Positions 41,261 to 49,033 of a stretch of DNA of 64,000 bases are shown here, piece by piece. How positions within the stretch are numbered: the first letter of the stretch is position 1; the number at the start of each line of letters is the position of its first letter. Origin of the DNA: Desulfobacterium sp. (GTDB lineage: Bacteria > Desulfobacterota > Desulfobacteria > Desulfobacterales > Desulfobacteraceae); NCBI GenBank assembly GCA_016342325.1, contig JAEINR010000006.1, forward strand, positions 1 to 64,000, read 5' to 3'. The notes beneath the pieces are model-generated. The model searched no databases and was not told the origin of the DNA. It saw only the letters and a program-made list of their open reading frames with translations. The translations under genes and the position numbers were made by a program.

Positions 41261-42730
41261 TTAGAGGAGTTTGATAATGACCATGGTGACGTCGTCTTCC
41301 ACGGGCTCTCCGGTTCTGAAGTGTTCAAATGCCTTGATGAGCATGGCTTGGATCTGGTCGGCAGGCTTGTCCTGATGTTGTTTCACCGCATGGCTGATCC
41401 TTTTTTCGCCAAACATCTCACCTGCTTTGTTTCTGGATTCCTTGAGCCCGTCCGAGAAGATCAATAGGACGGAGCCGGGGGTCCAACCGTTGATTCGGTA
41501 TTCCTGGTATTCCATGGTTTCATCCACCCCCAGGGCCATGCCCTTCCCCATGAGTACCTGGAAGGTTCCGGTATCGGGGTCAAGCAACAGGGCGGGTTCA
41601 TGGCCTGCCCTCACCCATTTCAGGGCCTTTTGGGCAGAATCTATCTCCAGGAAGAAGAGGGTGGCAAAGCGTCCTGTCTCGTTGTTGTCCCGGGCCAGGT
41701 GGCGGTTGACGGCATTGACCAGGATTGCCGGGCCCTGGTAGGATTCGGTGGCAAACCGCATGAAGGCCCGGGCCGTGGTCATGTGCAGGGCGGCTCCCAC
41801 CCCGTGGCCAGCCGAGTCGGTGACGGCGATGCCGAGCCTGTTTTTCGGAAGCGCCATATAGTCGAAATAATCTCCTCCGACTTCCTGACAGTAGATAATG
41901 GTGCCTGCCATGTCAATACCCGGGTAGGCGGGAACCTTGGATGGCAGCATGTTTTTCTGGACCTCGGTGGCCACCTTGAGGGCGGTGAGCATTCGGATCC
42001 TGTCCCTGAGGCTGTGGATCATGGTGTTGGTATAGCTTGCAATGGCGCCGAATTCGTCGTTGGTTGCCACGGGTACGAACCGGGAAAGATCCCCCTTGCT
42101 GACCGACTCGAGGATGCTTGTTTCGGTATCGAACAGGATTTTCAGGTTTCGTGAGTAGGAGATGAGGATATTGACCACCATGAGCAGAAGCAGGGCCATG
42201 ATGAACGAGATCTCCTTTAAGATGGTTCGGGTGGTGGCCGGCATGAGCATGGCGATCTGGTCGCTGTCCATGCTCTTGAGCCAGGAGAGATCCCTGGAGA
42301 TGATGAGAATGATGATCACCATGACGTATAGGGTGGTCATCAGGGCCACCATGAAAAATTTCCGAGTCATGGGCCGGAGAGAGTCGGGGGCCCTGGGGGG
42401 GGACTGGGTGGTCATCCGTTCTTCTATCATCGTCCTTTCCCTTTCAAGGGAGAGGTCAAGGGCGATGAAAAATCCAAAGGCAAGGAAGCCGATGAAAAAC
42501 ATGGAGCCTGAGGCATAAGGGATTCCGTAGTAAACTTTGTTGGCGCTGATGGCCATGGACCCGGCCATGATAAAGAGGGCATATTCCAGGATGAACTGAC
42601 GCCTGGGCTGGTCAAACGTGGGGGCGGTATGGACATAGCCTGCCATGATAAATCTTCTCAGGGCAAGGACAATCAGTAGGGAAACCAGGATGGATGCCCC
42701 CAGCATCACGGAGGGCAGGGCTTCGAGCAT
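41261..42730 (-). CDS. SpoIIE/RsbU-type PP2C phosphatase with membrane sensor and HAMP
   Basis: Membrane protein of 489 residues. Four to six hydrophobic segments (about 5-25, 50-95, 125-150, 170-190), a HAMP-like linker (about 190-245), and a C-terminal SpoIIE phosphatase domain with VGGDYFDYMALPKNRLGIAVTDSAGHGVGAALHMT and LLIFSDGLKESRN. It would dephosphorylate the STAS protein encoded at 37224. Mn2+/Mg2+-binding aspartates are present (GGDYFD, TDSAGHG, FSDG). A 21-codon frame ends 3 bp before its ATG. First protein-coding gene of the partner-switching operon. Confidence 0.9.
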   Translation of the reverse strand: MLEALPSVMLGASILVSLLIVLALRRFIMAGYVHTAPTFDQPRRQFILEYALFIMAGSMAISANKVYYGIPYASGSMFFIGFLAFGFFIALDLSLERERTMIEERMTTQSPPRAPDSLRPMTRKFFMVALMTTLYVMVIIILIISRDLSWLKSMDSDQIAMLMPATTRTILKEISFIMALLLLMVVNILISYSRNLKILFDTETSILESVSKGDLSRFVPVATNDEFGAIASYTNTMIHSLRDRIRMLTALKVATEVQKNMLPSKVPAYPGIDMAGTIIYCQEVGGDYFDYMALPKNRLGIAVTDSAGHGVGAALHMTTARAFMRFATESYQGPAILVNAVNRHLARDNNETGRFATLFFLEIDSAQKALKWVRAGHEPALLLDPDTGTFQVLMGKGMALGVDETMEYQEYRINGWTPGSVLLIFSDGLKESRNKAGEMFGEKRISHAVKQHQDKPADQIQAMLIKAFEHFRTGEPVEDDVTMVIIKLL

Positions 42731-42733
42731 CGG

Positions 42734-42799
42734 TCAGACTTCCCCGCCGTAAAACCCCAGTGCCAGGGCGGCAAACAGATAATGGATCGCGATCCGCAT
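42734..42799 (-). CDS. Candidate 21-residue hydrophobic microprotein
   Basis: Minus-strand frame MRIAIHYLFAALALGFYGGEV. A run of G (GGGGGG) sits about 8 bases before the ATG, and the TGA stop is 3 bases before the ATG of the SpoIIE-type gene (TGACCGATG), which suggests translational coupling. The middle is hydrophobic enough for a single membrane helix. No family known to me; it could also be a leader that only couples translation. Confidence 0.45.
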   Translation of the reverse strand: MRIAIHYLFAALALGFYGGEV

Positions 42800-42874
42800 G
42801 GCGTTGTCCCCCCCTTTTTAAATGCCGGTGGCATCAATAATCAGGTCCGGGGTATGATTCAACCCCCTGCCCGG

Positions 42875-42955
42875 TTAAAACTCGGTGAAGTCATCCCCGT
42901 CAACGGGGATGACTTGATCCGGTTTTACTTGTATGGCTTTTTGTCCTGACACTGT
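42875..42955 (-). pseudogene. Remnant of a chemoreceptor C-terminus
   Basis: The minus-strand frame ends QVKPDQVIPVDGDDFTEF, then stop. The intact receptor next door ends [18 protein letters not shown]. The similarity covers only the last 18 or so residues; upstream (to about 43050) the frame no longer resembles a receptor. It is what remains of a second, tandem receptor gene. The rest of 42800-43058 holds nothing recognisable. Confidence 0.65.
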
Positions 42956-43058
42956 ACCGCCCTTTCCCATGCCCTGTAAAGATCTGTCTTGGGCATGGGT
43001 CATTTGTCGGCTGAAACTTCCCTGGGTATCAAGCACCCGCTCAAATTCGCCTAGGTTC

Positions 43059-45371
43059 TTAAAAGTCGGTGAATTCGTCTTCGTCAAAGGGGATGACCTG
43101 GTCCGCCCGCACTTCACCCTGCTTGGGCGCTGCAAGGGATTTTGCCTTGGCCTGGGGCATGGCTGTCACCGGGCGTATCACCTTTGGCAACGGTTTTGCC
43201 GTTTGGGGGGCATTGTGGGAACCGGTGCCTCCCACCAGGGCCGCAAGCTCGTTGACAAACTCACGCATGCTCTCTGCCTGGGCGTTCATCTCTTCCGAGG
43301 CGCTGGCCGACTCTTCTGCATTGGCGGCGTTCTGCTGGGTCACCCGGTCCATTTCACTTACCGCCGTGTTGACCTGCTCTATGCCCGTGGACTGCTCCCT
43401 GGAGGCTTCGGAAATTTCGCCGATCAGCTCTCCCACCTTTGACGAACTTTCGGCCACTTCCGTGAACGCCTGGTTGGTCTGGTTCACAAGGTCGGATCCG
43501 TCCTTGATCTTTTTCACGGTTCCCTCGATCAGTTCCGCTGTGGTCTTTGCCGCCTCCGCCGACCGCATGGCAAGGTTCCTCACCTCCTCTGCCACCACGG
43601 CAAAACCGGCCCCGGCCTCTCCGGCCCTGGCCGCCTCCACCGCTGCGTTAAGGGCCAAAAGGTTGGTTTGAAAGGCGATCTCATCGATGGTCTTGATGAT
43701 CTTGGAGGTCTCGTTACTCGCCTTTGAAATCTCCTCCATGGAGAGGGTCAGGTGCTCCATGGAGCTGTTGGCCCGTTGGACCACCTGGTTGGCCTCGGTC
43801 ATGAGCGTGTCTGCCTGGCCGGCGTTTTCCGCGTTTTGCTTGGTCATGGAGGACATCTCTTCCAGTGAGGAGGAGGTCTCTTCTATGGATGCCGCCTGCT
43901 GGGACGACCCTTCGGCCAGGGACTGGCTTGCGCTGGATACCTGGCTCGATGCTGCGGCCACCTGGCTGGAACCTTCCCCCAGCCCTTCGATGACCCGGTT
44001 CAACGGTTTGGTGATGGCCCGGGTGATGATGATCGCCATCAACGTGCCCAGGATGATGGCAATGAGGGTCCCAATGAGCATGATCCGTTCGGCCGTTGAT
44101 ATCTGGCTGTCCATCTTGGTCTTCTGGTCCGCCCTTGCATCTGCACACACCGTGTTGGCCCCCCTGGCGGCAGTCACCATGGCGCTGTCGGCAAGGTCCT
44201 GTTTTTCCATCAGCCCGGCAAAACGGTTAAAATCCTTATCATAGCCCTGGATCGCTGTGATGATGGCATTGACCTGTGCGATGTTGTTGGCCTGTTTGAA
44301 CCGTGATTTCAGATCCCTTGCCAGGGAGAGGATCTTGGCTATGTCGGCGTCGACATTGGCCATCCATTGGGGATCGCCGTTGGAGATGATGAATTCTTTT
44401 TCATTTTTCCTGGCATCGATGAACCACTTGATGAGCCGGTTGGCATCGTCGGCCTTGGCAAGTTTATCGTCCAGAAAGGCATCGGCATCTTTCCGGATGG
44501 CCGTAAGCTGGGTCTTCTGGTCGGCCCGGATTGTTTCAAGCTCCTGGAGGATTGAAGGGGCGATCCTTCGAATCTCGGCCAGTGGCGCCTGGATGCCGGC
44601 TCCGGTGCGGGCGTTGTCGTAAAGGCGTTGATACGCTTGCTGGTATTTATTCATACCATCTATGACCGTGTCTATCCGGGCGATGGTTTCCCGGCGCTTG
44701 AACCGTGATTTCAGGTCTGCTGCAAGGGCATTGATCTTTCCAAAAGTTTTATCTATCCGCTGCTTGTACTTTTCCGCGCCATTTGAAAGAATGATTTCTT
44801 TTTCATTCTTTCTGGCATCGATGAACCACTTGATGAGCCGGTTGGCATCATCGGCTTTGGCAAGCTTGTCCGCAAGTTTGACCGCTCCCTTTTGCCTTGC
44901 CAGGGCAAGCTGTTCCTTTTGATCGGTCCTGATGGCCTCAGCCTGGCCCAGGGCTTCCTTTGCCCGCTTCCTCATGTCGGTCATGGTCGTGTCTCTCTGG
45001 TGGTTCAGGTCCACATACTCCTTAAAGGCTTTGGCATAGGCGTTCACTTTTTCAATGACCTGGGTCATCTGATCCTTGTTGAGCTGCTGGTTGAATTTAC
45101 TGCTGGTATCGTTGGCCTGGCGGATCAGTATGGCCACATTCTCATCCACCTTTGTCGCATAGCTGTCCTTGTTGCGGATAATGTAGTTCTTTTCCTGCTG
45201 CCGGGTCTCGAGAATCATCTTGACAAGCCGGTTGACATCATCGGCCTTGTCTACCCGTGCCACGACTCCGGATATGCCGGTGTAGCCGACATAGGCGATG
45301 GCTGCGACAAAGAGGAGCATAATGGCGAAGCTTGAGAAGATCTTTGTGCCGAGTTTCATGTTTTTGAGCAT
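43059..45371 (-). CDS. Methyl-accepting chemotaxis protein with triplicated sensor module
   Basis: Chemoreceptor of 770 residues. First membrane helix at about 10-30, periplasmic part to about 430, second helix ([23 protein letters not shown]), HAMP, and a cytoplasmic signalling domain with the hairpin tip [38 protein letters not shown]. The periplasmic part has three copies of a module beginning D-x-ADD-x-NRL and containing R-x-x-EK: about residues 37, 167 and 300. Copies two and three are nearly identical in DNA. The C-terminus DEFTDF resembles a CheR/CheB tethering tail. AAAGGAGG precedes the start; CheW is encoded 42 bp upstream. Confidence 0.93.
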   Translation of the reverse strand: MLKNMKLGTKIFSSFAIMLLFVAAIAYVGYTGISGVVARVDKADDVNRLVKMILETRQQEKNYIIRNKDSYATKVDENVAILIRQANDTSSKFNQQLNKDQMTQVIEKVNAYAKAFKEYVDLNHQRDTTMTDMRKRAKEALGQAEAIRTDQKEQLALARQKGAVKLADKLAKADDANRLIKWFIDARKNEKEIILSNGAEKYKQRIDKTFGKINALAADLKSRFKRRETIARIDTVIDGMNKYQQAYQRLYDNARTGAGIQAPLAEIRRIAPSILQELETIRADQKTQLTAIRKDADAFLDDKLAKADDANRLIKWFIDARKNEKEFIISNGDPQWMANVDADIAKILSLARDLKSRFKQANNIAQVNAIITAIQGYDKDFNRFAGLMEKQDLADSAMVTAARGANTVCADARADQKTKMDSQISTAERIMLIGTLIAIILGTLMAIIITRAITKPLNRVIEGLGEGSSQVAAASSQVSSASQSLAEGSSQQAASIEETSSSLEEMSSMTKQNAENAGQADTLMTEANQVVQRANSSMEHLTLSMEEISKASNETSKIIKTIDEIAFQTNLLALNAAVEAARAGEAGAGFAVVAEEVRNLAMRSAEAAKTTAELIEGTVKKIKDGSDLVNQTNQAFTEVAESSSKVGELIGEISEASREQSTGIEQVNTAVSEMDRVTQQNAANAEESASASEEMNAQAESMREFVNELAALVGGTGSHNAPQTAKPLPKVIRPVTAMPQAKAKSLAAPKQGEVRADQVIPFDEDEFTDF
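44411..44872 (-). repeat. Recent 402-bp-spaced duplication within the chemoreceptor gene
   Basis: Segments starting TGGCATCGATGAACCACTTG at 44411 and at 44813 are nearly identical for about 60 bases, with only a few differences. The spacing of 402 bp equals 134 codons, one sensor module. Confidence 0.8.
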
Positions 45372-45413
45372 GGTATCCTCCTTTGGTGTTCAGGAATCGT
45401 CAGAATGTAAGTG

Positions 45414-45923
45414 TCAGCAGGCCACCTGTTCCAGCACGGCTATCTCCTGGGGGCTCAAGACCTTGTCTATTTCGAGCAAAATTTTCACCCCGCCCTCCAG
45501 CTTGGCCATGCCAAGGATATAGTCGGTATTGAGGCTGGTTCCAAAGGCCGGAGCCGGCTCGATGCTCTCCGCTTTTATGTTGAGAACCTCGGACACGGAA
45601 TCCACAACAATGCCCATGACGGTATCGCCGGATGATCCAATGGTCTCCACGACGATGATACAGGTACGCTCGGTGTAGTCGATCTCCTCCATGGAAAACC
45701 GCAGCCTCAGGTCTATGACCGGGATCACCTTGCCCCGAAGGTTGATAACGCCCTTGACGAAATCCGGTGTCCTTGGCACCGAGGTGATGGGCATCATCCC
45801 GATGATCTCCTTGACCTGGAGGATGCCGATTCCGTATTCTTCCTGGGCCAGGGAAAACGTCAGATATTTTCCCTCTTTTTCCAAAAGATTATCTTCCATG
45901 TTGATGGCTTGCTGTTTTTCCAT
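45414..45923 (-). CDS. cheW: Chemotaxis coupling protein CheW
   Basis: CheW protein of 169 residues with the two SH3-like subdomains: YLTFSLAQEEYGIGILQVKEIIGMMPITSVPRTPDFVKGVINLRGKVIPVIDLR is the classic N-terminal core. It couples the receptor encoded 42 bp downstream to a CheA kinase, but no cheA gene is in this window. The stop of the receiver-ATPase gene lies 33 bp upstream. GGGAGG precedes the ATG. Confidence 0.94.
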   Translation of the reverse strand: MEKQQAINMEDNLLEKEGKYLTFSLAQEEYGIGILQVKEIIGMMPITSVPRTPDFVKGVINLRGKVIPVIDLRLRFSMEEIDYTERTCIIVVETIGSSGDTVMGIVVDSVSEVLNIKAESIEPAPAFGTSLNTDYILGMAKLEGGVKILLEIDKVLSPQEIAVLEQVAC

Positions 45924-45956
45924 GGCTTTTGCCTCCCATTTTAAATGGCTTTGCTG

Positions 45957-46856
45957 TTAATCGTGTTTGATTAACGGCAGGTAAATATAAAATCTGCTTC
46001 CTTTTCCAGGAGAGCTGTCCATCCCTAAAGCGCCTCCGTGGTTTTCAACGATTGCCTGGACCATGGCGAGCCCCATTCCAGCCCCCGTCCCCCTGGAAAA
46101 AAGGGGGGTAAATATGCGGGCCCGGGTTCCTTCGTCCATGCCGCATCCTGTATCGCTCACCGTGAGCTTCATGAATTTTTCCGGCTCCAGGCGCTTCCCG
46201 GTGTTTGATCTCTCCCTGTCTTGGAGGGGCTCAAGGGTCACTCCAAGGATGCCCGGGGTCTCTCCCATGGCCTGGAGGGCATTGATTCCAAGGTTCATCA
46301 CCACCTGCTGGATCTGGGCAGGATCGGCAAGGACGTAGGCGCAGCTTTGGTTTATCCGGGTTTGGAGCTCGATGATCGTTGGAAGGGTGAGGCGGATGAG
46401 TCCCACCGCATTCCTGACGATATCGTAAAGCAGGCAGGGTCGCTTGGGGCTTTGGAACAGTTGAATCTCAAACCCCCGGGTGAGCCGCCGTTTTCTGCTC
46501 GTCCGGCCTGCCTGGTCCACAACCGTGCACAAATCCGCCTTTTTGACCGGTTTGGTCAGGTAGGCAAAGAGGTTGTGGCGAAATCCTTCTGAGGCGGACT
46601 GAAAACTCGGATAGGCTGAAAAGAGGACTGTTGAACAGAAGGGCTGGGTCTTGACGATGTGACCGACAAGTTCCATTCCGTTTCTGTTGCCAAGAATCCT
46701 GTCCACCAGGGCAACATCGAATTCATTGGTTGCAATAAGGGTTTGGGCATTGAGGTAGCTGTTCGCCACCATCACTTCGTAACCGGCATGGGTCAATATT
46801 CTGTCAAAGGAGAAGCAGATGCTCTCCTCATCGTCAACAACCAGTATCCGGGTCAT
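45957..46856 (-). CDS. Receiver domain fused directly to a HATPase domain, without HisKA
   Basis: Protein of 299 residues. The receiver (about 1-120) has VVDDE and the acceptor region VALVDRILG; a short linker leads to a HATPase (about 160-297) with DPAQIQQVVMNLGINALQAMG, DTGCGMDEG and GTGAGMGLAMVQAI. The residues between align with the end of the dimerisation helices in other kinases, but the phospho-His helix is absent, so it cannot autophosphorylate in the usual way. I prefer the ATG at 46856 (GGGGAGAA before it) to 46871. Overlaps the preceding small gene by 23 bp and lies just upstream of cheW. Confidence 0.82.
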   Translation of the reverse strand: MTRILVVDDEESICFSFDRILTHAGYEVMVANSYLNAQTLIATNEFDVALVDRILGNRNGMELVGHIVKTQPFCSTVLFSAYPSFQSASEGFRHNLFAYLTKPVKKADLCTVVDQAGRTSRKRRLTRGFEIQLFQSPKRPCLLYDIVRNAVGLIRLTLPTIIELQTRINQSCAYVLADPAQIQQVVMNLGINALQAMGETPGILGVTLEPLQDRERSNTGKRLEPEKFMKLTVSDTGCGMDEGTRARIFTPLFSRGTGAGMGLAMVQAIVENHGGALGMDSSPGKGSRFYIYLPLIKHD

Positions 46857-47100
46857 GGCGCTTCTCCCCATCCAGAGACGTGAATGGCATCCATCCCTGG
46901 AAGGACGTTGCCTTTGGGTCCATGATCGCTACATTGAGGAGGTTGGAGCGTTTTGGGGTACAGTGTTCAGCCAGGATGATGACGGTTTGGGGATCTATTG
47001 GGTGGGACGCGCGCAGCAGGTAGTGCTGTCCCTTGAGCTTCAAGATGTTTAAGTCAAGGTGGATGCTGGTTTCATCGTGAACAACAACGACCCTGGTCAT
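46834..47100 (-). CDS. Small degenerate receiver-like protein
   Basis: Protein of 88 residues. It begins MTRVVVVHDETSIHLDLNILK, which parallels the receiver start MTRILVVDDEESICFSF of the next gene; the second acidic residue of the DD pair is kept but the first is His, and the sequence ends before a phosphorylation site would occur. GGAGAACC precedes the ATG, and its end overlaps the next gene by 23 bp, so it is likely real and translationally coupled. Function unknown; a decayed duplicate of the downstream receiver is possible. Confidence 0.6.
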   Translation of the reverse strand: MTRVVVVHDETSIHLDLNILKLKGQHYLLRASHPIDPQTVIILAEHCTPKRSNLLNVAIMDPKATSFQGWMPFTSLDGEKRHDPDTGC

Positions 47101-47173
47101 GGTGGTTCTCCTCTGTGGATGGCGTGTTTATTATCTTGTGTCTCTGTATTTTATTAATTAAATTCATTTTATT

Positions 47174-47189
47174 ACATTTTTCGTGCCAG
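47174..47189 (-). promoter_or_regulatory. Possible sigma-54-type promoter before the receptor operon
   Basis: On the minus strand TGGCACG at 47189-47183 (a perfect -24 element) is followed after four bases by ATGTA (-12, where the consensus is TTGCA). It would start transcription about 60 bp before the small receiver gene. The neighbour encodes a sigma-54 activator. The weak -12 makes this tentative. Confidence 0.3.
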
Positions 47190-47317
47190 CCCTTTTAAAA
47201 TATGGCCCACCCCTTTTCCGGGTGCCTCTTGGCCATGGCATTTGGCCCGGCGCTCTTCCCCTGTGTCTCAACCTGTATCATCTGTTGCACTTGTGTCACC
47301 ATGGGGGTGACAGGGGA

Positions 47318-49033
47318 TTAACTGGGGGGAGGGGCGATCCCGTATCTTGCGATCTTGCGGTAGATTCCCTGCCTGCTGATGCCCAGAAGGCGCGCCGCCC
47401 TTGCCTTGTTCCAGCCGGTTTTGCCAAGGGCGTTGATAATCCGTGACCGTTCCAGATCAAACCCGTGTGGTGCTGTAGCCGGAGAGGGAGAAAGCAGTTC
47501 ATTGGGCAGATGGTTCTTGAGGATGTAGCGCCCGTGGCAGAGCACAAAGGCGTGTTCTATGGCATGTTCGAGCTCTCGCACGTTCCCCGGCCAGGAGTGG
47601 TACATGAATAGATCCATCACCTCGTCTGAAATATTATCAATGGTGCGGTTAAAGTGGTGTTTAAATCGGTTGAAAAAATGATCGCTCAACAACGGGATAT
47701 CCTCGAGCCGTTCCCGAAGGGGGGGCAGCTTGATTTCGATGACATTGAGCCGGTAGTAGAGATCCTTCCTGAATCGGCCCTGGAGGATCTTTGCCCTGAG
47801 GTCCTGGTTGGTGGCGGCGACAATCCGGACATCAACCTTGATGGAGCGTGTGCCGCCGATCTTTTCAAACTCCCGCTCCTGGAGCACCCGAAGGAGCTTG
47901 AGCTGGACCATGGGGGAAATATCCCCGATCTCGTCCAGGAACAGGGTGCCGGTATCGGCCAGCTGAAACCGCCCGGTCTTTTCTTTAACGGCGCCGGTGA
48001 ACGCACCCCTGACATGGCCGAACAGTTCGCTTTCAAGGAGATTCTCCGACAGGGCGCTGCAGTTGACCGTCACAAGGGGCTTGTCCGCCCTTTCTCCGCT
48101 GTAGTGGAGGGCCTTGGCTGTCAGTTCCTTGCCGGTTCCGCTCTCTCCAGTGATGAGCACTGTGGTGTCCGTGTCCGACAGGCTTTGAAGCAAGCGGTAC
48201 ACGTCCCTCATCTTTTGGCTCTTGCCGATGAGTTGGTGGAATCCAAACTGCTGTTTTACCTCTTTTTCCAGGCAGGATAGCCGTGTGATGTCTTTGATCA
48301 CCAGGACGGCCCCCCTGAGTTTGCCGTCATTGTAGACAAGGGGAGAGGCGTTGAGCAATACGGTCTGGCCCGGGCGTTTTTCATGGCAACACCGGATGGA
48401 GACCTCCTTGACCGGGGTGCCTGATTCAAGGGTGGTTGAAAGGGTGTCAAGGCAGGCCATGGTGCAGGTGTTGAGTCGTCTTGTCATCTGTTTTCCCGTG
48501 ATGATTTCCGGGACAAGATCGCAGATGGCGGCCACGCCGGCATTGGCTTCTATAATGGTGAGATCTTTCTCCACGGTGATGATACCATCCTGGATGCTTG
48601 AGAAGATCGCCTCAAGGTTGTTGCGATAGACGGTGTTTTCGGCTTCGGCCCTTTTTTTTTCATCCTCAAGGGCCTTGTGGCGCAGGGCAAGGCGGCAGGC
48701 GTTGAGCAGGGTCTCCTTGCGAACCGGTTTCGGAAGATAGTCAAAGGCGCCGAGACGGACCGCCTCGGTGGCTGTCTGAAGGTTGGGCTGCCCTGTGACC
48801 ATAATTACGGGACAGGCGATGCCGAGCTTTGATACCTGCTTTAAAATGTCGATGCCGGTATGGGCGTCGAGGATGATGTCGCTGATGATAAGATCCAGGC
48901 TGTGGGCCTGGATCGTTACCAGGGCGGTGTCGTAATTTTCTGCCACAACCACCTTGTATCCTTGTTTTGCCAGGTGGGTGGAGAAACCGAACCGTATCCC
49001 TTCCTCATCGTCAACAATCAGGATCGTTTCCAT
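47318..49033 (-). CDS. Sigma-54-dependent response regulator (NtrC family) with PAS
   Basis: Enhancer-binding protein of 571 residues: receiver (about 1-120, VVDDEEGIRFGF, acceptor in DLIISDIILD), PAS-like domain (about 140-245), AAA+ sigma-54 interaction domain with GESGTGKE, the GAFTGA loop and the arginine finger region, and a Fis-type HTH at the C-terminus (KTGWNKARAARLLGISRQGIYRKI). It activates RNA polymerase-sigma-54 on phosphorylation by a partner kinase, presumably the hybrid kinase encoded immediately upstream: the two reading frames overlap by 1 base. Confidence 0.93.
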   Translation of the reverse strand: METILIVDDEEGIRFGFSTHLAKQGYKVVVAENYDTALVTIQAHSLDLIISDIILDAHTGIDILKQVSKLGIACPVIMVTGQPNLQTATEAVRLGAFDYLPKPVRKETLLNACRLALRHKALEDEKKRAEAENTVYRNNLEAIFSSIQDGIITVEKDLTIIEANAGVAAICDLVPEIITGKQMTRRLNTCTMACLDTLSTTLESGTPVKEVSIRCCHEKRPGQTVLLNASPLVYNDGKLRGAVLVIKDITRLSCLEKEVKQQFGFHQLIGKSQKMRDVYRLLQSLSDTDTTVLITGESGTGKELTAKALHYSGERADKPLVTVNCSALSENLLESELFGHVRGAFTGAVKEKTGRFQLADTGTLFLDEIGDISPMVQLKLLRVLQEREFEKIGGTRSIKVDVRIVAATNQDLRAKILQGRFRKDLYYRLNVIEIKLPPLRERLEDIPLLSDHFFNRFKHHFNRTIDNISDEVMDLFMYHSWPGNVRELEHAIEHAFVLCHGRYILKNHLPNELLSPSPATAPHGFDLERSRIINALGKTGWNKARAARLLGISRQGIYRKIARYGIAPPPS

